Assembly (NCBI GenBank): GCA_027627225.1
Contig: CM051028.1
Location: forward strand, 13,702,701 to 13,766,700
Direction of reading: 5' to 3'
DNA: 64,000 nucleotides
Source of the DNA: Congeria kusceri
Taxonomy: Eukaryota > Mollusca > Bivalvia > Myida > Dreissenidae
Shown: positions 22,300-34,040 of the stretch, one piece after another
Numbering within the stretch: the first letter of the stretch is position 1
Layout: each line of letters begins with the position of its first letter
Position numbers and translations under genes: made by a program
Notes under the pieces: model-generated
Database searches by the model: none
What the model was told of the DNA's origin: nothing
What the model saw: the letters and a program-made list of their open reading frames with translations, nothing else

Positions 22300-23895
22300 T
22301 ACAGGTATAGATACATGATCCTGTTACATTATGTTTATGTCAGTCTATGACAAGAAGTGTTTGCCCAGCACTCTGCATATTGGACAAAATTCATCTACCC
22401 ACTCTAGTTATTGACTCGATGTTCCCACTTCTCAGCATGACTAGAGTGGGGGCCTTTTTCTATAAGCCTCATGAGTTAGAATAACTCACCCATTCCCGAT
22501 GCAAAATATGGTGTTGTTTTTTTCAAAGTCTATAAACATTCTCTTCAGCTCTGTGGAATTCAGTTCAACAATTTATAACAACATTGATGTAAATTGCATC
22601 AAATACAGTCTAAGAACAAAAATCACTACATTTGGGCATGCTGCCATAATATCAACTAATAAATGAAAATTGATACTGACAACGAGATTTATTTTTGCGT
22701 CTTTGTTCCAGTTTGGCAAATTTTAGGTTGAGGAATTCCCTATGGTAACTTGTCCCAAAAAGGTCAGAAAAAGACCTGATAAGACTACCCCGTGAAAGGC
22801 TCTACATATGTTCCAGCATTGTTCCTGTATGTAATTTGGAACCAGAAAACGGTACCATTCCCAATCAGATTTACAAACCAATTTTCCCAATTTGAAGTTT
22901 AAAAAATCCCAAATCTCCAAACAAAATACAAAAATCCAGAAAAGATTGACGGTGTTCCTGTAAAATTGAACTTTCAGCACCTCCAAACAATTAATACAAG
23001 TGAAAGAATCAATACAACAAGTTGTTTTAGAGTTTATTTATTGTAATTTATTCTCTTTTACATCCTTTAATTTTGTTAGTTTTTGAAAGTGATAAAATTC
23101 CCAATTTTTCTCATTTGACCGGTACCAGTACCTATTCCCAAAGTAGTGAGGAAAACTGCTGTGTAACAACAGATGTTTTCATTAAATAATACCTGAAAAA
23201 AATATTGGTTATTCTTTGTTTGTATTATGTTTTCACTCAGGATAGTTTTTTTTATGGGATTGTGCATTCTCGTTTGAAATAAAATGAAAACAAGCTTTAA
23301 CAATAATCAAAGCACTCGCCAGTAAAAACAACAATAGCGAGCATAAATATGTGTTGTGTGCGATAGCGGCTAAATAAATTGATGGTTAATGAAACGAGTA
23401 GGAAATGAATATGTGAAATTAATGGGCTTACAGTGTAACAAAGAGTGTTTTGTAATAACAAATCTCAAGCGTACAGTTTCATGCATAAAGCATTAAATTT
23501 GATGGAGTTAATGTATGTAAAGTGGGGGCATACTTGTACTGAAAGACGAGCATGAATCATTAAGTTATTCATTCACACTGTCTGGCCGAAATGTACAGCT
23601 TGTTGGTGGGGTGATTTTTATACTCATTAACATACATTATTTGAGGTATTTACTTCTAGATGTATATGGTAAACAAGACCATTTTGTATACCTTAATTCT
23701 AACCCACTCTGGTATTTCAGATGTGTGTTGAAATATATGGATACAATAAATTGACATGAATTTTTACAGTGGCAAGTTTAAGGTTTATTATAATTTTTTT
23801 GGAATATCAGTTTAAATAAGAAATAATTATTTCTTCACTTGTTGCTTGGTAGCAAAGATGTTTGCTTGATGTATATTAAGAAAATATCAATATAA
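22300..23895. other. Intron 3, unannotated part
   Basis: AT-rich intronic DNA with no exon-like segment and no repeat I can match elsewhere in the window. Confidence 0.35.
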
Positions 23896-23897
23896 TA

Positions 23898-24395
23898 CAG
23901 TCGACTCCCTATGCCTCAAACTCTCGTGTCTCGAATTTCAAGTTGGCTTGAAGTTACTTTTATTGCTATTATATTCATATACATTTCTGTCATTTGGCTA
24001 GAATTTGTGAGGGCCGAATTTTCGGATGGCTCAAAGTGTTGTCACGGTCCCAGTTACAGTTTTCACACATTTAATTATTTGTTTGGCTCGAACAGGCTTC
24101 AGTCGCATCGAGTCATTAATAGATTAAGTGTTGATAGAACGCAATCATAGATTTCACTGCTTTCACAAACTTAAAATAAATAGTAATAATAAAATATTGA
24201 AATAAATGTTTGATGTCTGTTAATAACCATTATAGATATCTGAGTACTCTTCTATTGGAGATTTGAAAATAAGGCAGACTGATTACCACCCGTACATGTG
24301 TAAAAACACTTTTCGATTTCCGTTTGGCTCGAAGTTCTAATGGCTGGAAGTTTCCGTGCCAGTCACTGCGACTTTGAGCCATCTGGAGTCGACTG
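23898..24395. mobile_element. 498-bp MITE, CAGTCGACTCC ends, TA target duplication
   Basis: Starts CAGTCGACTCCCTATGCCTC and ends TGGAGTCGACTG. TA lies directly outside both ends (23896-23897 and 24396-24397). Subterminal GGCTCGAA-type motifs are shared in inverted orientation. This is the pattern of pogo/Tigger-type non-autonomous elements in the Tc1-mariner group. The small ORFs inside are not transposase. Confidence 0.75.
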
Positions 24396-24712
24396 TATGC
24401 TAAAACTCCTTGACCCCATGAAATAGAGTTGTAGAAAAACACATTAAGTAGAGAGTAATTAAACGTGAAGTTCCGGTTTCTATTATTAAATTTATAAATT
24501 AACCCTATACTTTATTTACAACTTCACTGTCTGAATGCTATAATTATTCAACACAGTTTTATGGGTTCAGTAAATGGATTTATGGAAAGTTTAAATTCTT
24601 TGAACACAGTAAAAAACAAATATTGCCATTGTACACAAGAAGGGGACTTGGACAAAATATACAAGCAGATAATTTGTGAGCCCAGTAAATTTTGAGCATA
24701 TGGAGAAATATA

Positions 24713-24846
24713 GGATCTGACACGAGTAGTCATTTCGTACCATAATTTATTAAACGAGTTCAGGAATTTTGTTAGTAAGCGAGCCTTTGGCAAACGAATT
24801 TCCTGGACGAAAATATGGTATAAAATGACAACGAGTGTCAGATCTT
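24713..24846. repeat. Inverted repeat (hairpin)
   Basis: GGATCTGACACGAGTAGTCA TTTCGTACCATA (24713-24744) pairs imperfectly with TGGTATAAAATGACAACGAG TGTCAGATC (24815-24844). It may be the termini of a short MITE. Confidence 0.55.
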
Positions 24847-24925
24847 TTTTATCACATACTTTTAAACGAAATAAAACCCCTCTAATTTTACCAAAACAAG
24901 TTGGTAAAGTCTCAAAGTTGTGTAC

Positions 24926-24990
24926 TGACGTGACGTCATTTCATGTTGACGACGTCATTTCACCAAAATAACGTCATGCGATTGGTCAGT
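24926..24990. promoter_or_regulatory. Cluster of CRE-like TGACGTCA motifs with CCAAT box
   Basis: TGACGTGACGTCA (24926-24938), TTGACGACGTCATTT (about 24947) and AACGTCATGCG (24970) lie within 60 bases, followed by ATTGG (24981-24985). Their position inside intron 3 leaves open an enhancer, a cryptic promoter or part of a repeat. Confidence 0.25.
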
Positions 24991-25027
24991 CAAAGAATAT
25001 GTAGCCAATGAAAACGCTTATAACGTT

Positions 25028-25047
25028 ATCTTACACATGTGTAAGAT
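25028..25047. repeat. Perfect 20-bp palindrome
   Basis: ATCTTACACATGTGTAAGAT is its own reverse complement. It contains an ACATGT E-box-like centre. Function unknown. Confidence 0.5.
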
Positions 25048-25430
25048 TCGTAATGGTTGTATTACACCGGAAACAAACATAATTCATCTTCAGTTAAAGA
25101 GAGTTTATGCAATTTGAAATCAAATATTGTGCCAAAAAATGAAACTTTCATTACGGTCAGGATAGAAGACAAGTGAAAAAACGACATCGTTCAAAAAATG
25201 GTAACTGTCATGATTTAAGAATAATTAAGCAATTTAAGTTTTAAATGGATATTTCAATTTTGAAATCACTTGGCTGTGGAGATTATTGATAAACCGCTTT
25301 AAGATTTTCTCTTAACAGTTGGCTAGCATATTTTTGGCAACCAACATTAGAATTGATTAGAATTGATTGAACTGAAAAGTCACCATTAAAATTGGCGGGA
25401 TGTGTTTTAAGAATGTTATGCATGAATAAG

Positions 25431-25634
25431 TATGTGGCGCGTTGTGAGAAAACCGGTCTTATTGCATGTGATTACAGTGGATTTATGTTTAGAAGAGACT
25501 TCCTTGAAACAGAAAATACCATACAAGCAGAAAGTGCCATCCCGGATTAGCCTGTGCGGACTGCACAGGCTAATCCGGGACGATACTTTACGCACATGCA
25601 TTAAGACCGGTTTTCCCACGACGCGCCACGTATT
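25431..25634. mobile_element. Dreissena-type palindromic element, internally deleted
   Basis: Ends TATGTGGCGCGTTGTGAGAA and GGTTTTCCCACGACGCGCCA. It keeps the right internal palindrome (GATTAGCCTGTGCGGACTGC / GCAGTCCGCACAGG type) but lacks the left one. Confidence 0.8.
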
Positions 25635-26174
25635 ATTGTCATTAAAACAGTCTCAGTCTCCAATAGAGGAAACCATGCATGTATGTGGGTCTGTACCATT
25701 GCTGGGGTGTGTTTCATTACTAGCTCACTATAAATGTGCATGACAGGTTAGGAGCTTATGACCTTACATTGTATTAATAATAAATTGGTTAGGCTTAAAA
25801 AAAAGTTGTTTGTTTCCACTTACCCTACCCCCTAATTTTTTCTGCTGACCCTCAGATGTTCTTTTGCCCATTGATCATTGACCCTTTCTGACTTTCAGTA
25901 AAAAGAGCATTTTTCGCTAGAATATGCGGCTTTTCTGTAATTAGCAAACATTTCGAATTGGTCTGCGTGAGACAGTAGCTCTTGGTAATGAAATACTGTA
26001 AGGTACAGTTTCTTTGATTGGAGGAGTTTAAACATTTGACATGCAGTCCAGTATACCTAAACTATGTGGTGAATATGCCGCAAATAAACAAAAGTTAAAG
26101 GAAAAAAGTTATTTTTTTGGAGATGTAAACAGAAACCAACAATTTTTTTGGTCCTTACAGGATTAAATCGCCCA

Positions 26175-26515
26175 TTACCTACTGGTTTAAGCCCCTTCGC
26201 ACTACCACGATTTTCGCTACGATAACCCACGATTGATCGTGGACGTGTTAATCGTGATGTGTCGGGATGCACAGTATCCCGATTGTGTCTTCCTACGTAT
26301 ACCTACGGTTGTTGTAGGACGAGACTACGAATATCAAGGACACTTGTAGGTTTCTGCAACCGATTCACCACAGTTTAACCAAGATATGATGCGATCTATT
26401 ACGTTTGTAATACGCTGGCGTCAGGTAGCTACGGTAACAGACGATTACGGGCGATTGTTAACGTTTCTCCTAAGATTGTAGTAAGATTCATCACGCTATA
26501 AACCTACGAGCAGAC
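26175..26515. other. CpG-richer island of unknown nature
   Basis: Dense in TACG, CGTAG and ACGAT words, unlike the AT-rich flanks, and includes the inverted pair CCACGAT...ATCGTGG (26227-26242) and CGGGATGCACAGTATCCCG (26263-26281). No exon borders fit and the minus-strand frame 26057-26272 is not recognisable. It may be a fragment of a foreign or repeated element. It ends in the 33-bp array. Confidence 0.35.
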
Positions 26516-26647
26516 ATAATTCTCTAGCTTCTCTACGCTTCAAGGCTCATAATTCTCTAGCTTCTCTACGCTTCAAGGCTCATAATTCTCTAGCTTCACT
26601 ACGCTTCAAGGCTCATAATTCTCTAGCTTCTCTACGCTTCAAGGCTC
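26516..26647. repeat. 33-bp tandem array, four copies
   Basis: Unit ATAATTCTCTAGCTTCTCTA + CGCTTCAAGGCTC starts at 26516, 26549, 26582 and 26615, with a partial unit after 26648. Only one substitution is seen (TTCACT for TTCTCT). Confidence 0.95.
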
Positions 26648-26659
26648 ATAATTGCTTTT

Positions 26660-28020
26660 AGGTGGTATATAAAATAACTTTTGAATTCGTAGGTAACTTA
26701 CGATTGACTTGATCTTTCATGGAGTTCTTTTTTTGGGCAAATAAACACATAGTGTTTATGAATTCGGATTTAGACATTCAGGAATTAGCTATTACTTGCT
26801 AAAAGCAACAACTGTGTATGTTTAATTGAGTGTTAAATGATAAATGCAAAGGCAAAGAAGTAGCATAGGTTCACTTACAGGGCATGACACTGTGCTAAGT
26901 TATATTAATATTGATTAGAAGGAAGAAAATTGCTGTGCTTTATTGGCATTGTAGCCTCTAGTCCTGAAACTGCGACTGAAAATAGTAATGTGATAATTTG
27001 TAATTGGAATAGCAGAGGGTTTAACTTTACAACGACAACTAAAACAACAACAACTGTTAGAACCAGCCATAGTCATCTCGTAGGTCTAACAGTCTGAGTT
27101 GGTAAGCCAAATGAATAAAAATTATTTCAGTAAGTCAATCAAGTAAGAAAGTTGGTCACTTAGTGCAGTCAGAAAGTCAGTCAAGTCAGAATATCAGTGA
27201 GTCAAGTAGTCAGTTTAGTGCCAAATACCCAGTATATCATCAGCGTGGATACAGGATTTGGAATTAAGAGGGGGCGGAAATATTCAGTACCTACCAACTC
27301 CTAAATTATATACTTTGCAAACAAATGACACTTAAATCCCTAGGCCTCTGTGAAACATAACGTGATAAGAAATCTAATAAACTTTCATTATTCTGCACTG
27401 AAATACAGTGTCTCAGTAATTCTATGTTATTATGATCCAATCAATTCTTACGCACTTTTACCGATTGGGGGGTGGGGCGTATGCTGCTTATGCACCCCTC
27501 TAAATCTGCCTAATCCTTTCTTATCATGTCAGCAAGTCTGTTAGTAAATCATTCTCATCAGTTTTCAATCAGTGGTCAGGATCTCATGCAGGCCTTTATT
27601 AGTCCATATTGTAAATTGTAATTCTTGGTAAGTGGTTTTAGCCATAATGTTTCTATACATCGACATTGCATAATTCCAGTTTATTGGGTGCTGAACAGTA
27701 AAAGTCCCATGTATTTTTCCTTGCATTCTGGTCTGAGTCTGGTTTTCATGATGAGCAGGCTTCTATCATGCAGACAGAGTAATTACACATTCCTGGCTAA
27801 TAGCAGGGAATCAGTATTTGTAGAGAAAGAAAACCTGTATAGAAAATTAATGGTTTGAGATATAATTATATTAAAGGTGGATTCTCTATATTCCAGGAAT
27901 AAGGTTTCTGTTATTTTGTTCATTATTCCAATAGTTTGTTCATAAAGAAATAAGTCCATAGCAAAGTGAGTTATATACGAGTAAATAGTTGGGATTGGCC
28001 TTTAAAGCACTTCCAACAAG
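26660..28020. other. Intron 3, unannotated part
   Basis: AT-rich intronic DNA. A run of AGTCA/AAGTC words at 27127-27225 looks like a decayed short tandem repeat. No exon. Confidence 0.35.
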
Positions 28021-28021
28021 C

Positions 28022-28150
28022 CTTACTGTTGAGCTAGCTCTTTAGTGACAAGGTTAGTGTCTGCCTTTCATGATGAGGACTAGAGTTCAATCCCCCGCAG
28101 GCGCTCAGGACTTGTTCACTATACCACTATATCCAGGTGGCAGGTAGTGT
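28022..28150 (+). mobile_element. tRNA-derived SINE head (degenerate)
   Basis: GAGCTAGCTCTTTAGTGACA resembles a Pol III A box region and AGAGTTCAATCCCCC a B box, at tRNA-like spacing. It lacks a clean tRNA fold, so I call it a SINE relic rather than a tRNA gene. Confidence 0.45.
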
Positions 28151-28327
28151 TCATGGGCATTTCTTTCATTACAGACACTTAAGCAGCTGCCTCACTTATT
28201 TCTTCTTCTCACCTGAACACTTCTGGGTTCTTACTGACCTTTTGCAATCTGTTTGGCAAAGATTTGTTACATGACATGCTACACTCAAACCATTTCTTAC
28301 CAGTACCCCTTACACAGGGAAACAAAC

Positions 28328-28512
28328 ACTCATTGATAGGTGACAAAGAAGGCCCATCAATCAACATTGATAGGTGACCAAGAAGGCCCATCAATCAACA
28401 TTGATAGGTGACAAAGAAGGCCCATCAACAAACACTCATTGATAGGTGACAAAGAAGGCCCATCAACAAACACTCATTTATAGGTGACAAAGAAGGCCCA
28501 TCAATCAACGTC
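28328..28512. repeat. 34-39-bp minisatellite, five copies
   Basis: GATAGGTGACAAAGAAGGCC + CATCAA recurs at 28335, 28369, 28403, 28441 and 28480 (TATAGG in the last), with spacers of two kinds. Confidence 0.9.
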
Positions 28513-28594
28513 ATTCTTGTGAATTGCTGAATAAATTTTTTTTCTTTTCTTTATTTTGTAAAAAACCCTTACCATTTGAATTAAATATTATAAA

Positions 28595-28710
28595 AATAAC
28601 AAATGGCTGAGAGGGTGATATGAAATAATATCGACCCAGAAATGTTATATCAAGATATGACTTTTCGAGGGTAGATATTATTTTATATCATCTTCACCCA
28701 TTTGTGATTT
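28595..28710. repeat. Inverted repeat hairpin
   Basis: GAGGGTGATATGAAATAATA TCGACCC (about 28611-28637) faces GGGTAGATATTATTTTATAT CATCTTCACCC (28669-28699), with few mismatches. A related GGGTGATATGAAAAAATTGT CACCC is near 29012-29036. Confidence 0.6.
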
Positions 28711-29487
28711 ATTTTATTGTACTGAACAAACTGTTTAAGGTATTTACCGGATTAGTTCAACTCTGATGGATACAGTAAACATGCGCAGTCAAATGACATC
28801 ATTTTGCTCATTTTTGTGGCTTCATTTCATGTGTTCCTCGATTCATATGTGTATTACAGTTTTAACTATACTACATAAGTTAAACATTGAAAAATTCCAT
28901 TCTGAACACATAACATGTTTACTTTTGCAAACTTCTATTGGCACAATGACAGTGCCGATTTAAAAATTCGACATTCTAATGACGGCACGGAGTCTAGATC
29001 TATTTTTTGCAGGGTGATATGAAAAAATTGTCACCCTGTGACATTACTTTTCGTCTTTAAAGCAGTCACATGAAGTATTATAATAAAACATAGAAAATGT
29101 GCCTTTAAGTGAGCCTGAAGACAATAAAAACAACTGCATTCCCTATCTGTATCAGATTTGAGACTGGGAATTAATTATACATGAGCAGTGTGGAATTCAT
29201 GTCCTTATGCAGGCAAGGTTATCTCAAGGTGACATAATAAAGCACTGTTGATCGTAAATGAGAGACCTTTAAAATAATGAGGAAATTGGGAGTTTTTCTT
29301 GTTTGCACAGTTGTTTCTTAGATTGACATTGCAGAACTGGTGTAAAAAATTGTATATACATGAGTACAAAATCAGTACAGAGTAACCATAATATACATTT
29401 GTGGTACTTTGGAAAATAATGCATGTAAACAGCATATGATGTTGACATTATGCCTAAATATATGTATTTCACACTGTTGGTTGTTAT

Positions 29488-30722
29488 GCTTCCAGAAAGG
29501 GGGGAGCATATAGTCGCTGCTTTGTCCATCTGTCCGAATTCTAATTTCAGTGCAATTCAGTTTGTTTGGGTGTGAAACGAATTTCCCCGATGATTTTATC
29601 CATCATACTCCATGTCCGGCCTTCCGTCCTTTCCGGCCCGAATTTTATGAAACTTTATATGCAGCATCCCTATAGGGTGGACATATGCATATTGTCAGGT
29701 TGTTCCGGTCCGATGATTTTTCGGGGAGTTGTTGCCCTTTGATTAGAAATAGGACTTTTTTATAGGAAATTTTCGTTTCCTCGCGAAATCTCAGAAACTA
29801 ATAACCTGAATTCAATGAAACTTTATATGCAGCTTCCCTACCAAGGGGACATATGCATATTGTCAGGTTGTTCCGGTCTGCTGATTTTCAGGGAGTTATT
29901 GGCCTTTTTATATTAAAAATAATACATTTAATGGAATATTTTTGTTTCTGGATGAGATCTCAGGAACTAACAACACAAATTCATTGAAACTTTATATGCA
30001 GCATTCCTACCAAGGGGACAGGTCATTCCAGTCTGATGATTTTTCAGCGAGTAATTGCCCTTTGATAATTAATTGGCTTGTTTTGCTTGTCCACGATATA
30101 ACTTGGCCATTGTTGGAGGGATCTTAGAATTACTTGGCACAAATAGTTGCTGCAATGAGCTGGTGTGTACCGCTCATGAATCAGGTCCCTAAATCAAAGG
30201 TCAAGGTCACATCTAGAGGTCAAAGGGCAAAATTGACACTTTGCTTGTCTGTGCTTTAGTTTGCCATGGATTTAAAAAAACTTCTTGGCACAAATATTAA
30301 CCTCAATGAAACAACATAAAATGTATGTAAACCAGATCCATATGTTAAAGGTCAAGCTCACACTTAGAGGTCAAAGGTCAGAATCAGTTTTTTTGCTTGT
30401 CCTGACTATGACATGGTCATATATTGAGCTATTTTCCAATTAATTGGCACAAATGTTTGCCTAAACGAGACGGCATATTACGAGCATGAATTAGATCTGT
30501 AGGTCAAAGGTCAATGTCATACTTTAAGGTCAGAAGGTGAAATTGGCCTTTTGCTTGTCCGGACTTTTAACTTCTTGAGTGAATTTTAAGACTTTACATG
30601 AATGTTAGCCTCAACATGACAACATGTCTCCGTATGAATCAGGTTCTTAGGTTTCAGGTCAAGGCCACATTAAGAGGGCAAAGCGGCATTGGGGAGCATC
30701 CATCGGTTCTACTGATATTCTT
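29488..30722. repeat. Large bivalve repeat with two internal unit types
   Basis: The first half has ~165-bp units (AACTTTATATGCAGCATCCC ... TTGTCAGGTTGTTCCGGTC) near 29651, 29820 and 29988. The second half has ~140-bp units with GGTCAAAGGTCAAGGTCACA and TTTTGCTTGTCC near 30190, 30340, 30500 and 30650. Both borders carry GGGGAGCAT. No coding potential. Confidence 0.7.
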
Positions 30723-30750
30723 GTTGTTCTTTTGAGAATTACATACTTAT

Positions 30751-31521
30751 TATACCCCCACAAACGAAGTTTAGGGGGGGTATATAAGAGTGAGCTTGTC
30801 GGTCTGCCGGTCTTTTGGTTTCCGGATGGTAACTAAAGAAAGGCTTGACCTATTCAAATAATTTTTGGTACACATGTGTAACATCATAGAATACAGGTCA
30901 AGTTTGATGTTGGTTACAAACCACTAAATTTTGACAGAGTTATGGCCTCTTTTTGACTTAAACTTCCCTAAAAACATGATTTCCGGACGTTAACTTAATA
31001 ATGGCTTGACATATTCCAATAATTCTTGGTATGCATGTGTAGCATCATATAATACAAGTCAAGTTTGACTTTGGTTACAAACCACTAAATTTTGACAGAG
31101 TTATGGGCCTTTATCTGACTTAAATTCCCTAAAAACATGGTGTCCTGACGGTAACTCAACAGTGGCTTGACATATTTAAATAATTATTGGTACACCACTA
31201 AATTTTGACACAGTTATGACCCTTTTTGACTTAAATTTCCGAAACACATGGACAATAACTCATGAAAGGCTTCACATATTTAAATTATTTTTGGTACATA
31301 GGTGTAACATCATAAAATACAGATCAAGTTCAACTTCGGTTACAAACGACTAAATGTTGACAGAGTTATGGCTCCTATTGAAATTAAATTTTTCCAAATA
31401 CACTGTTGACCATTCACAAATTAAAGCATTCTCTCTGTCCATTTCTTTCGAATGGATGCCATAGTTTTGTGACAAGGCCATATTGTGGGGGTATATCCGT
31501 CACTTAAGTGACAATTCTAGT
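30751..31521. mobile_element. Bivalve element with TATACCCCCACAA ends
   Basis: TATACCCCCACAA at 30751 and its inverse TTGTGGGGGTATA at 31483-31495 flank four diverged ~170-bp units with AAACCACTAAATTTTGACAG and AGTTATGGCC. The element continues a few bases to GACAATTCTAGTT. Confidence 0.7.
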
Positions 31522-31959
31522 TGCTGTCTGAGTTATGAACTGTTATGTTTTGCATTTGTGTCCTATATTTACATCATATGGATAAATTATTACCTCAGCA
31601 ACCCATGGTAGATTGTGTAATTGTCAGTAGCACATGATGTACGTATTTTGGCAAGTCTTACAAAATCTTCATGTGCAACTCACATTACTTCATGTGCATT
31701 ACCTACAGCTATGAACTGCGTTTGACTATTGGAATGTTGATTCTCAAATAGGTGATTACCGTCAGAAATATGCAGTAATGATGATCGTTGTGGTAAAAAT
31801 GACACACTATACTACAAGTAATTCATACACAACATCGAAAACCATTTTAGTAAACAAAATTAAGAAGACAGAAGTAAAACTTGTTACACAATTCTTTATA
31901 TTCAGCCTTTGCTATTTCTAAACTAAATAGATTCATATTCTTCATTAGTGTGTGAACTG

Positions 31960-32165
31960 TTCATGGCCCATTCCGGAACTGTTCTTGATCAGTTCATAGT
32001 CAATTTTATGAGGGATAATTAAGGGCTTTTATGGATTCATCATCAAATTATGTAGAGCTCATGAACTATGTGTCAAGGACAATTCATATCCAAAAGTTCA
32101 TGAACACCAGTCTGAGAACTGTTTTAGACCAGTTCATGAACAACTCCTGAATGACTTGAAATGAG
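31960..32165. repeat. GTTCATGAAC-type palindrome cluster
   Basis: GTTCATGAAC occurs twice (near 32096 and 32141), and related TTCATAG, TTCATGG and TTCCGGAA words surround it. It is similar in style to the TTCATGAA clusters at 4.6 and 6.9 kb. Confidence 0.4.
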
Positions 32166-32280
32166 CTTGATTTAATGAACACAGTTGTGGTGGCAAAGAG
32201 GCTCATTTGAGTATTTAACCAACCTGTTAATTTAGCATTGTCTATTTAAGCAATAATTTTCAATTTATTGTTGTTTACCT

Positions 32281-32515
32281 GCCAATTAACAATGATTTGG
32301 AGTTCTGATGCATAGGAATTAAACCACGTGGGCATTAGTCCAAGTTGTTAAATAGGCATGCATCAGAATGAGTTGTTTATTGGCTTTTATAAACAACAAT
32401 AATGTGAAAATTATTTCGATTCTAACATGATTTGACATATTTTGGCAATTGTAATTGGAACTTATTTTTACTATGCTCCGCTTAGGATCGGAACTTCTTT
32501 TTGCATTGTTTATTG
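32281..32515 (+). mobile_element. Dispersed repeat, copy 1 (beside exon 4)
   Basis: Contains GATTTGGAGTTCTGATGCAT, GGCATGCATCAGAATGAGTT, GATTCTAACATGATTTGACA and TTTTACTATGCTCCGCTTAG. The same blocks occur in order on the other strand at 53510-53735. Confidence 0.7.
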
Positions 32516-32660
32516 GGTATATTAACAATGATAATTTTGCATTGTTTATTGGGTAGATTAACAATGATAATTTTGTTCTTTGTCTATGGACAAATTAGTA
32601 TTATGTTCGAATAATTAGTATGCCAGTATATAATTGATGCCCATGGTTTTCTATTTCTAG

Positions 32661-32856
32661 AGTTACTATGAGGAACTGGACAGATCCCCCAAACTTCAGC
32701 TCCTGAATGACTGTGCTACCCAGCTGAAAATGTGTCAGCCCGTCCTGACAGAGGAGGTCGATGTGTTCTTGAAGGAGGTCAATACACAGTGGGCGAGCAT
32801 CCAGGCCGCAGTGAAGCCTAGCAACCTCAACCTCGACCCAGTTGCCATGGTGAAAG
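32661..32856 (+). CDS. Spectrin-repeat protein, coding exon 4 (helices B and C of repeat 1)
   Basis: Encodes residues 197-261 plus the first base of codon 262; 196 bp, entering in phase 0 and leaving in phase 1. The acceptor is TATTTCTAG ending at 32660 and the donor is GTAAAG at 32857. YYEELDRSPKLQLLNDC fits helix B. VDVFLKEVNTQWASIQAAV fits helix C, with the typical 'VN..W..I' pattern (W240). This completes spectrin repeat 1. A linker (KPSNLNLDPVAM) follows. The coding strand is visibly GC-richer than the flanking intron. The open frame runs past the donor for some 12 codons of AT-rich intron, which is why a naive ORF call overshoots. Confidence 0.8.
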
Positions 32857-33520
32857 GTAAAGACCCTAGCAACCAATGGGCACAAAATATGATATTGGAA
32901 AATTTTATGAAATTTAGGAAATAAGAACGTTCCAAGGTGTAAAAAGGGGCAGGAGAGTGTCATAACACGAACAAACAAAAATAATTATAAATTATAAGTA
33001 TTTGATGATACATGTAATTATGTTTAATACAAGTACAAAATTTAATGCAGTATAAATAATGAAAACCATTCAAAAAGTGTTTTGCAGTGAAGTTTAATGT
33101 ATAGGTATAGTTTGTTCTAGAATTTTCTAATATAACTGCTTTTGAAGATGTGCAGCCAGATAATAAGAAATTTGAAACTTTGTATACATTCAAATGTCAA
33201 AAATTCATATTCAGTTGGCATTGGTCTGCATTACCTTGAGAAGAACGGAGGATACTCCAAGCAGTGTGCATATGCTGGGAGAAAATATATATATATTTAA
33301 GCAAATGATCTGTAATAAATGTTACTTTGCTGCAGAAATATGAAATTTTAGATCCGATATAAATCTAATTAAGCTTTAATTTATATTGATTTACCAAGTA
33401 AAAGTAGTAGAGATGTGCAAAAATCTGGTTTTGTGATTTTTTTGTATAAAGCAAGAACTGCTTACAGCACTGTATAATTCTTAACTTAACTGATTTAAAA
33501 CAACAAAAAGATACTGACCT

Positions 33521-33686
33521 GGGCCGGTATTCACAAAGCTCCTAAGGGAAATCTTAACTTAAGTCATATTTAAGTAAAAAATTGAAATAACATTTCCATT
33601 AGGAAAATCAATATTTTATATCTAAAATTCGTGATTTTAAGAAATTTACTTAAGTTATCACTAAGTAGCTTTGTGGATATGGGCCC
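33521..33686. mobile_element. MITE, GGGCCGGTATTCACAAAGC family (short copy)
   Basis: GGGCCGGTATTCACAAAGCT CCTAAG at the left, AGTAGCTTTGTGGATATGGG CCC at the right, inverted to each other. It sits in direct tandem with the next copy. Confidence 0.8.
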
Positions 33687-33687
33687 T

Positions 33688-33945
33688 GGGCCGGTATTCA
33701 CAAAGCTCCTAAGGCAAATCTTAACTTAAGGTGAACTTAAGTGAAAATTTCAGATCAAATGTTCTATGTGAAATCCAATGAAATCTGTACAAAGAAGGCT
33801 GCAATACTAAACAAATAAGCAATATTTACAAGGTGACAGCAGTTTAATGTTAAAAGACCTATACATGAACACATAGAGACTAAACTAATTTTATGAATTT
33901 AAGGAATTTACTTAAGTTTTCCCTAAGGAGCTTTGAGAATACAAA
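33688..33945. mobile_element. MITE, GGGCCGGTATTCACAAAGC family (long copy)
   Basis: Starts GGGCCGGTATTCACAAAGCT one base after the previous copy and ends with TTTTCCCTAAGGAGCTTTGA GAATAC. The interior differs from the short copy, so this is not a simple tandem duplication. Confidence 0.8.
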
Positions 33946-34040
33946 CGCTAGAGAACATTGTTTTGACAAATCAAACTACCTGAAACATTCTTCTTCCTTT
34001 TGCCTGAATTTCACTTTTACTTTTAAGTGCCAAAGTACAT

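Noticed and set aside
29012..29036. Short hairpin that might be a terminator or small RNA
   Set aside because: It shares GGGTGATATGAAA with the larger inverted repeat at 28.6 kb, so it is probably a repeat fragment.
32601..32978. 125-codon minus-strand ORF over exon 4
   Set aside because: It is the complement of the well-supported coding exon; splice sites and spectrin pattern are on the + strand.
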